A stretch of DNA of 9,210 nucleotides, taken from NCBI GenBank assembly GCA_937890245.1, contig CALACF010000319.1, positions 1-9,210 on the forward strand, written 5' to 3'. The notes beneath the pieces were generated by a model. It did no database searches. It saw only the letters and a list, made by a program, of their open reading frames with translations, and had not been told where the DNA came from. The DNA is from an uncultured Flavobacteriales bacterium. GTDB lineage: Bacteria > Bacteroidota > Bacteroidia > Flavobacteriales_D > Sanyastnellaceae. The position numbers and the translations under genes are program-made. Below, piece after piece: positions 5,233-9,210 of the stretch (within the stretch, counting starts at the first letter, position 1; every line of letters begins with the position of its first letter).

Positions 5233-6320
5233 CAGCGATCCCCGTATTGGCGTGCGTAATAGCTGCGATAGTCGCCGCTGGTCACCTCCTTGAGCCAATC
5301 TGAATTCGCCAGGTACCAATCGACCGTTTTTTCCAAGCCCTCTTCGAACGTGATGGACGGCCGCCAGCCCAAATCGTCGCGCAATTTTGCGGCGTCGATG
5401 GCGTAGCGCATGTCGTGGCCAGCGCGGTCCTCAACAAAGGAGATGAGCTTTTCCGATGTGCCCGGTGCCCGACCCAGTCGCCCATCCATGATGCGGCACA
5501 AGGTGCGGATCAGGTCGATGTTGCGCCACTCGTTTTCGCCGCCGATGTTGTACGTCTCGCCCAGCCCTCCCCCGCGGAGAATGACCTCGATGGCCGCCGC
5601 GTGGTCCTCGACCCAGAGCCAATCCCGCACGTTGATTCCTTCGCCGTAAACCGGCAGTGGCTTCTCGCTTGCGATGTTGTGGATGAACAGTGGCAGGAGT
5701 TTTTCCGGGAATTGGTAGGCGCCATAGTTGTTCGAGCAGTTGCTCAACACAACAGGGAAGCCGTAGGTGTGAAACCAGGCGCGCACGATGTGGTCGCTCG
5801 CAGCTTTTGAAGCGGAGTATGGACTGCGGGGATCGTAAGAGGTTTGCTCGGTAAAGAGCCCTTCCGCGCCGAGCGAACCATAGACTTCATCTGTGGAGAC
5901 GTGATAGAACAGCTTGCCTGCATAGCCCTCAGCCGTATCCTTCCAGTATTCGCGGCAGGCGTGAAGCAGGGTCGCCGTCCCCATGATATTCGTGTCGAGA
6001 AATTCCATCGGCCCGTCGATACTGCGATCGACGTGGCTCTCAGCGGCCAAGTGGATGACGGTGTCGATTTTGTGCTCGCGCAGGATCTTTGACACGGCCG
6101 CACCATCGCGGATGTCAGCCTTGACAAAGGTGTAGTTGTCGGCGTGTTCGACTGCCGTGAGGTTGGTTAAATTTCCGGCGTAGGTCAGGGCGTCGAGGTT
6201 CACCACGTTGACCTCAGGGTGGCCGGTAACCCAGCGTTGCACGACGTGCGAACCGATGAATCCTGCGCCGCCTGTGACGAGTAGGTTTTTCGGCTTGTGC
6301 TGTCTCGGTTGCTTGTCCAT
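5232..6320 (-). CDS. rmlB: dTDP-glucose 4,6-dehydratase
   Basis: The product converts dTDP-glucose to dTDP-4-keto-6-deoxyglucose, the branch point for dTDP-rhamnose and other deoxysugars. The 362-residue protein is an extended short-chain dehydrogenase. The NAD-binding loop is TGGAGFIGSH (16-25), followed by NLDALTYAGNL (41-51), a RmlB hallmark, and LAAESHVDRSI (91-101). The catalytic TDE triad is at 143-145 in VSTDEVYG, and SPYSASKAASDH holds Y168 and K172. NYGAYQFPEKL and the VRDWLWVEDH segment match the substrate-binding half. The ATG at 6320 was preferred to an in-frame codon at 6389 that lies inside the upstream dehydrogenase gene. It follows that gene by 10 bp and overlaps the phosphatase start by one base. 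The other rml genes (A, C, D) are not in the window, so the final deoxysugar is unknown. Confidence 0.96.
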   Translation of the reverse strand: MDKQPRQHKPKNLLVTGGAGFIGSHVVQRWVTGHPEVNVVNLDALTYAGNLTNLTAVEHADNYTFVKADIRDGAAVSKILREHKIDTVIHLAAESHVDRSIDGPMEFLDTNIMGTATLLHACREYWKDTAEGYAGKLFYHVSTDEVYGSLGAEGLFTEQTSYDPRSPYSASKAASDHIVRAWFHTYGFPVVLSNCSNNYGAYQFPEKLLPLFIHNIASEKPLPVYGEGINVRDWLWVEDHAAAIEVILRGGGLGETYNIGGENEWRNIDLIRTLCRIMDGRLGRAPGTSEKLISFVEDRAGHDMRYAIDAAKLRDDLGWRPSITFEEGLEKTVDWYLANSDWLKEVTSGDYRSYYARQYGDR

Positions 6321-6330
6321 CCTGGCCAAT

Positions 6331-7644
6331 TTAAAGACTCCAGTAGTTGAATTGGCCTGAAATGTTGCGGAACATGCCCTTGACGTCAATTAAAACGCCG
6401 GGGTCCAATCGGAACAAGCGCTTGAGGTCTTCGGCGCCATAAGCGACATATTCTTCGTGGTTTACGGCAGAAATGATGGCGTCGTAGGATCCGCTGGCTG
6501 CTTGGTCGATCATGGCTACGCCGTACTCGCGTTGAACCTGTTCAGCTGAGGCCCAGGGGTCGACCACGTCGGTTTCAACGTTGAAAGACTTGAGTTCGCG
6601 GATCACATCGAAGACCTTGCTGTTGCGGATATCCGAGACGTTTTCCTTGAAGGTGACGCCGAGGATGAGCACGCGTGATTCCAATGGATTGACCCCCGCT
6701 TCGAGCAAGCGCTTGACGCATTGCTTGCCCACGTAAGCACCCATTGAGTCGTTTACGTAGCGGCCCGAGTTGATGACTTTTGCATGGTAGCCAAGCTTGT
6801 TTGCTTTCCAAGTCAAGTAATACGGGTCCACGCCGATGCAGTGGCCGCCAACCAAGCCTGGGGTGAACGGCAAGAAGTTCCACTTCGTTCCGGCCGCCTC
6901 CAATACTTCATGTGTCGAGATGCCCACGCGGTTGAAGATGATGCTGAGTTCGTTGATCAATGCGATGTTGACATCGCGTTGGGTGTTCTCAATGATCTTG
7001 CTGGCCTCGGCCACCATGATGCTTGAGGCGCGGTGGCAACCGGCCTTGACGACGAGCTCGTACGTTTTGCCCACAACTTCCAAGCTCTCGGCGTCACAAC
7101 CACTCACCACCTTGACGATGGTTTCGATCGTGTTCACCTTGTCACCTGGATTTATACGTTCAGGCGAATACCCCACCTTGAAGTCGTCGCCCATCTTCAG
7201 ACCGCTCAGCTCTTCAAGTACCGGCACGCAATCCTCCTCGGTGCACCCCGGGTACACCGTGCTCTCGTACACGACGTAATCACCGGGCTTCAGAATATTC
7301 CCGACCGTTGTGCTCGCTGAAATCAAGGGACTCAAGTCGGGCTGGTTCATCGAATTGATGGGCGTCGGAACGGCCATAACATGGAAATGAGCCGCCGCCA
7401 AATCCGCAGGGTTCGCCGTGAACGTGATGTCTGACCCTTCAAAGTCCTCCGCACCCAATTCCTCAGACGGGTCGACACCGCGCTTCATCATCTCGACGCG
7501 CTCGGCCGAAATATCAAAACCGATCACCTTAATATGCTTGGCAAATGCAAGGGCAATGGGCAATCCTACATATCCAAGTCCTATCACCGACAGCGTTGCA
7601 TCTCCACTCAGGAGCCGGCTGTACATGTCTTTTTCTTCGCTCAT
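6331..7644 (-). CDS. UDP-N-acetylhexosamine 6-dehydrogenase (WbpA/TviB/WecC family)
   Basis: This is an NAD-dependent nucleotide-sugar dehydrogenase that oxidises C6 of a UDP-HexNAc to the uronate in two steps. The NAD-binding loop is GLGYVGLP (22-29). The family segments are AVPTPI (91-96), YESTVYPG (126-133), YSPERINPGD (159-168), EASKIIENTQRDVNIA (213-228, with the catalytic lysine K216), and GLVGGHCIGVDPYYL (263-277, with the nucleophilic C269). TFKENVSDIRNSK marks the C-terminal domain. YSPERINPGD and GGHCIGVDPYY are typical of the UDP-GlcNAc/GalNAc dehydrogenase branch rather than UDP-glucose dehydrogenase. The substrate is therefore most likely UDP-GlcNAc or UDP-GalNAc. The ATG at 7644 gives 437 residues. 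The ATG at 7665 would overlap the upstream gene by 8 bp. The ATG at 7626 begins with MYSRLL, resembling the usual family N-terminus. The start is therefore uncertain by a few codons. Confidence 0.92.
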   Translation of the reverse strand: MSEEKDMYSRLLSGDATLSVIGLGYVGLPIALAFAKHIKVIGFDISAERVEMMKRGVDPSEELGAEDFEGSDITFTANPADLAAAHFHVMAVPTPINSMNQPDLSPLISASTTVGNILKPGDYVVYESTVYPGCTEEDCVPVLEELSGLKMGDDFKVGYSPERINPGDKVNTIETIVKVVSGCDAESLEVVGKTYELVVKAGCHRASSIMVAEASKIIENTQRDVNIALINELSIIFNRVGISTHEVLEAAGTKWNFLPFTPGLVGGHCIGVDPYYLTWKANKLGYHAKVINSGRYVNDSMGAYVGKQCVKRLLEAGVNPLESRVLILGVTFKENVSDIRNSKVFDVIRELKSFNVETDVVDPWASAEQVQREYGVAMIDQAASGSYDAIISAVNHEEYVAYGAEDLKRLFRLDPGVLIDVKGMFRNISGQFNYWSL

Positions 7645-7657
7645 TTCGTCGCGTTGA

Positions 7658-8260
7658 TTACGCATTTTTCTGTACGAGGCTTACGCCTGTTGATGCCAAT
7701 TCATATTTCGCCCCCGATTCGGGACAGGTCGCAAAACCCGCTTCATCGAATGCGAGTCGGTGACCATGGGCGCTCATCCAGCCCACTTGCTTCGCCGGAT
7801 TCCCGACCACCAGCGCATACGCCGGGACGGTTTTGGTTACCACAGAGCCCGCGCCGATAAAGGCGTATTCTCCGATGTCATGGCCACAGACGATGGTGGC
7901 GTTTGCTCCAATCGAAGCCCCACGCCCCACATGGGTTTGTGCGTATTGGCCGCGGCGCACTACGGCGCTGCGCGGGTTGGTCACATTGGTGAACACGCAC
8001 GAAGGGCCCAGGAACACGTCGTCCTCACAGGTCACGCCGGTGTACAGACTCACGTTGTTCTGCACTTTTACGTTGCGCCCCAAAACCACGCCCGGGGAAA
8101 CCACTACGTTTTGTCCAAGGTTGCAGCCGTCGCCGAGCACGGCATCGGGCATGATATGGCTGAAATGCCAGATTTTGCAGCCCTTCCCTATGCTTGCACC
8201 CGCGTCTATTACGGCAGTATCGTGGGCGAAGTACCCCTGGTTGTTTTCTAGGTTGCTCAC
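7658..8260 (-). CDS. Hexapeptide-repeat N-acetyltransferase, WbpD-like
   Basis: This 200-residue left-handed beta-helix acyltransferase is built from hexapeptide repeats over about residues 13-160, starting HDTAVIDAGASIGKG and KIWHFSHIMPDAVLG. Features shared with WbpD/WlbB (acetyl-CoA-dependent N-acetylation of the 3-amino group of UDP-2-acetamido-3-amino-glucuronate) are QNNVSLYTGV (67-76), VFTNVTNPRS (89-98), GANATIVCG, GNPAKQVGWMSAHG and the C-terminal CPESGAKY (179-186). The GTG at 8260 was chosen because it overlaps the upstream stop as GTGA and yields an N-terminus of family length. The ATG at 8302 would extend 45 bp into the upstream gene. The adjacent dehydrogenase supplies a HexNAc uronate, which fits this pathway. 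The 3-oxidoreductase (WbpB) and aminotransferase (WbpE) that should act between them are not visible. The enzyme could instead acetylate a dTDP-amino sugar made from the RmlB product. Confidence 0.88.
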   Translation of the reverse strand: MSNLENNQGYFAHDTAVIDAGASIGKGCKIWHFSHIMPDAVLGDGCNLGQNVVVSPGVVLGRNVKVQNNVSLYTGVTCEDDVFLGPSCVFTNVTNPRSAVVRRGQYAQTHVGRGASIGANATIVCGHDIGEYAFIGAGSVVTKTVPAYALVVGNPAKQVGWMSAHGHRLAFDEAGFATCPESGAKYELASTGVSLVQKNA

Positions 8261-9210
8261 TTGCTGTACTGCTTGAAATCCTTGTGTGCACTGCGGTACC
8301 ATTCCGCTTCAGGCAAGGCGCGGAAATAGGCGTACGTCCGCTCGAGTCCCTCACTGCGGTCGACTTTCGGTGTCCAATCGAGCAGGGCCTGGGCCTTTGA
8401 AATATCGGGCTGTCGTTGCTTCGGGTCGTCTACAGGCAGGTCCTCGTAGATCACCTTCTGCTCGGTTCCCGTCAATGCAATAATTTCTTCGGCAAACTCC
8501 GAAATCGATATTTCATTGGGGTTGCCGAGGTTGACAGGCTGGCTTTCCTCGCTGCGCAAGAGCCGCACGATGCCCTCAACCAAATCGTCAACGTAGCAAA
8601 AACTCCGCGTCTGGCTGCCGTCACCGAAGACGGTCAGATCCTCGCCGCGCAAAGCCTGGCCGATGAAGGCCGGCAGCACCCGTCCATCGTTCAATCGCAT
8701 CCGCGGTCCGTACGTATTGAAAATTCGCGCGATACGCGTCTGCAAGCCGTGGTACGTGTGATAGGCCATCACCATCGCCTCTTGGAAGCGTTTCGCCTCG
8801 TCGTACACTCCACGTGGCCCGACCGGATTCACATGCCCCCAGTACGACTCCTTCTGCGGGTGAACCTGCGGGTCGCCGTAGACTTCTGATGTGGAGGCCA
8901 CCAGAATCCGAGCGCCCTTTACCCGAGCGAGGCCCAGGCAGTTGTGCACCCCGAGTGACCCTACTTTCAGCGTCTGAATTGGGATTTTCAAATAATCAAT
9001 CGGGGACGCCGGCGAGGCAAAATGCAGGATGCAATCGAGGTCCCCTGCAATGTGGATATGCTGGCTGACATCGTGGTGATTGAACTCGAAACGCGCGTGC
9101 GGCATGAGATGCTCGATGTTGCGCATGTCCCCTGTGATCAGGTTGTCCATCCCTATCACATGGTGGCCATCCGCTAGAAATCGCTCGCACAAATGTGAAC
9201 CTAGAAATCC
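8257..9210 (-). CDS. UDP-glucuronate decarboxylase (UDP-xylose synthase type), N-terminus off the right edge
   Basis: This extended short-chain dehydrogenase is expected to convert UDP-glucuronate to UDP-xylose with bound NAD. The frame stays open to the window edge, and its first visible residues are GFLGSHL, the second half of the GGAGFLGSHL NAD-binding loop. About ten residues are therefore missing. A TTG at 9192 lies inside this conserved loop and is not the start. In visible numbering, the UXS hallmark FASPASPIDYLKIPIQT is at about 64-80, the catalytic region STSEVYGDP at 106-114, and GPRGVYDEAKRF contains Y136 and K140. Later segments ARIFNTYGPRM, GDGSQTRSFCYVDD, VNLGNP and QRQPDISKA also fit UXS. 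It is the most upstream visible gene of the operon and overlaps the acetyltransferase start by four bases. A UDP-glucose dehydrogenase producing its substrate is not in the window. A related UDP-sugar epimerase activity is possible but less likely. Confidence 0.9.
   Translation of the reverse strand, partial: GFLGSHLCERFLADGHHVIGMDNLITGDMRNIEHLMPHARFEFNHHDVSQHIHIAGDLDCILHFASPASPIDYLKIPIQTLKVGSLGVHNCLGLARVKGARILVASTSEVYGDPQVHPQKESYWGHVNPVGPRGVYDEAKRFQEAMVMAYHTYHGLQTRIARIFNTYGPRMRLNDGRVLPAFIGQALRGEDLTVFGDGSQTRSFCYVDDLVEGIVRLLRSEESQPVNLGNPNEISISEFAEEIIALTGTEQKVIYEDLPVDDPKQRQPDISKAQALLDWTPKVDRSEGLERTYAYFRALPEAEWYRSAHKDFKQYSK

Noticed and set aside
7760..8251. Long plus-strand open frame (163 codons) and a second one antisense to the acetyltransferase.
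   Set aside because: They are opposite a well-supported hexapeptide acyltransferase. Such frames arise easily in GC-rich coding DNA and show no recognisable domain.
9190..9192. TTG as a start of the UDP-glucuronate decarboxylase.
   Set aside because: The upstream codons read GFLGSH, the conserved NAD-binding loop, so the true start lies outside the window.
1..9210. CRISPR arrays, tRNA or rRNA genes, insertion sequences, att sites, phage or toxin-antitoxin genes.
   Set aside because: Nearly all bases are assigned to well-supported genes. No regular spaced repeats, cloverleaf-like segments, transposase motifs or terminal inverted repeats were seen by eye.

Overview
The window most likely comes from a moderately GC-rich member of the Bacteroidota. 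TrmB opens with the MGKxKL / NKTFxNVxEP signature and carries the SDPQPK form of its motif. The Mrp ATPase has the ENMAYFTP segment in place of a CxxC motif. The left-edge glycosyltransferase has the LDWGLGHATR ... GPLSRF pattern that I associate with this phylum. No start codon in the window has a convincing Shine-Dalgarno sequence, which also fits. I cannot place it below phylum. GC content looks above 55% by eye but was not computed.

Layout. Positions 1-654, minus strand: the N-terminal 218 codons of a GT-B type glycosyltransferase that runs off the left edge. Its start lies only 21 bp from the divergent trmB start. Positions 676-4421, plus strand: a tightly packed six-gene run of trmB (tRNA m7G46 methyltransferase), an alkyltransferase-like protein without the alkyl-acceptor cysteine, an Mrp/ApbC P-loop ATPase, a NifU C-terminal-type scaffold, a thioredoxin-reductase-like ferredoxin-NADP+ reductase, and an adrenodoxin-type [2Fe-2S] ferredoxin. 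Positions 4422-4464: a short convergent junction with an imperfect triplicated 17-19 bp repeat. Positions 4465-9210, minus strand: a five-gene polysaccharide precursor operon. In transcription order it holds a UDP-glucuronate decarboxylase (cut by the right edge), a WbpD-like N-acetyltransferase, a WbpA/TviB-like UDP-N-acetylhexosamine 6-dehydrogenase, dTDP-glucose 4,6-dehydratase (RmlB) and a PHP-type protein-tyrosine phosphatase.

How the genes fit together. The plus-strand run reads as RNA/DNA maintenance followed by an Fe-S delivery module: Mrp (nucleotide-dependent carrier), Nfu (cluster-holding scaffold), and FNR plus ferredoxin (an NADPH-to-ferredoxin electron line). The Mrp has no cysteine at all, so the CASC pair of the neighbouring Nfu is the only obvious cluster-transfer ligand set in the pair. 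The minus-strand operon makes activated sugars (UDP-xylose-type, UDP-HexNAc uronates, dTDP-4-keto-6-deoxyglucose) for a surface polysaccharide. It ends with a phosphatase of the type that usually opposes a Wzc-like tyrosine kinase.

I see no RNA gene, insertion sequence, CRISPR array, prophage gene or clearly new system. The best leads are the cysteine-free Mrp beside Nfu, the AAHR alkyltransferase-like protein, the palindrome over the trmB start in the 21-bp divergent gap, and the repeat at the convergent junction.
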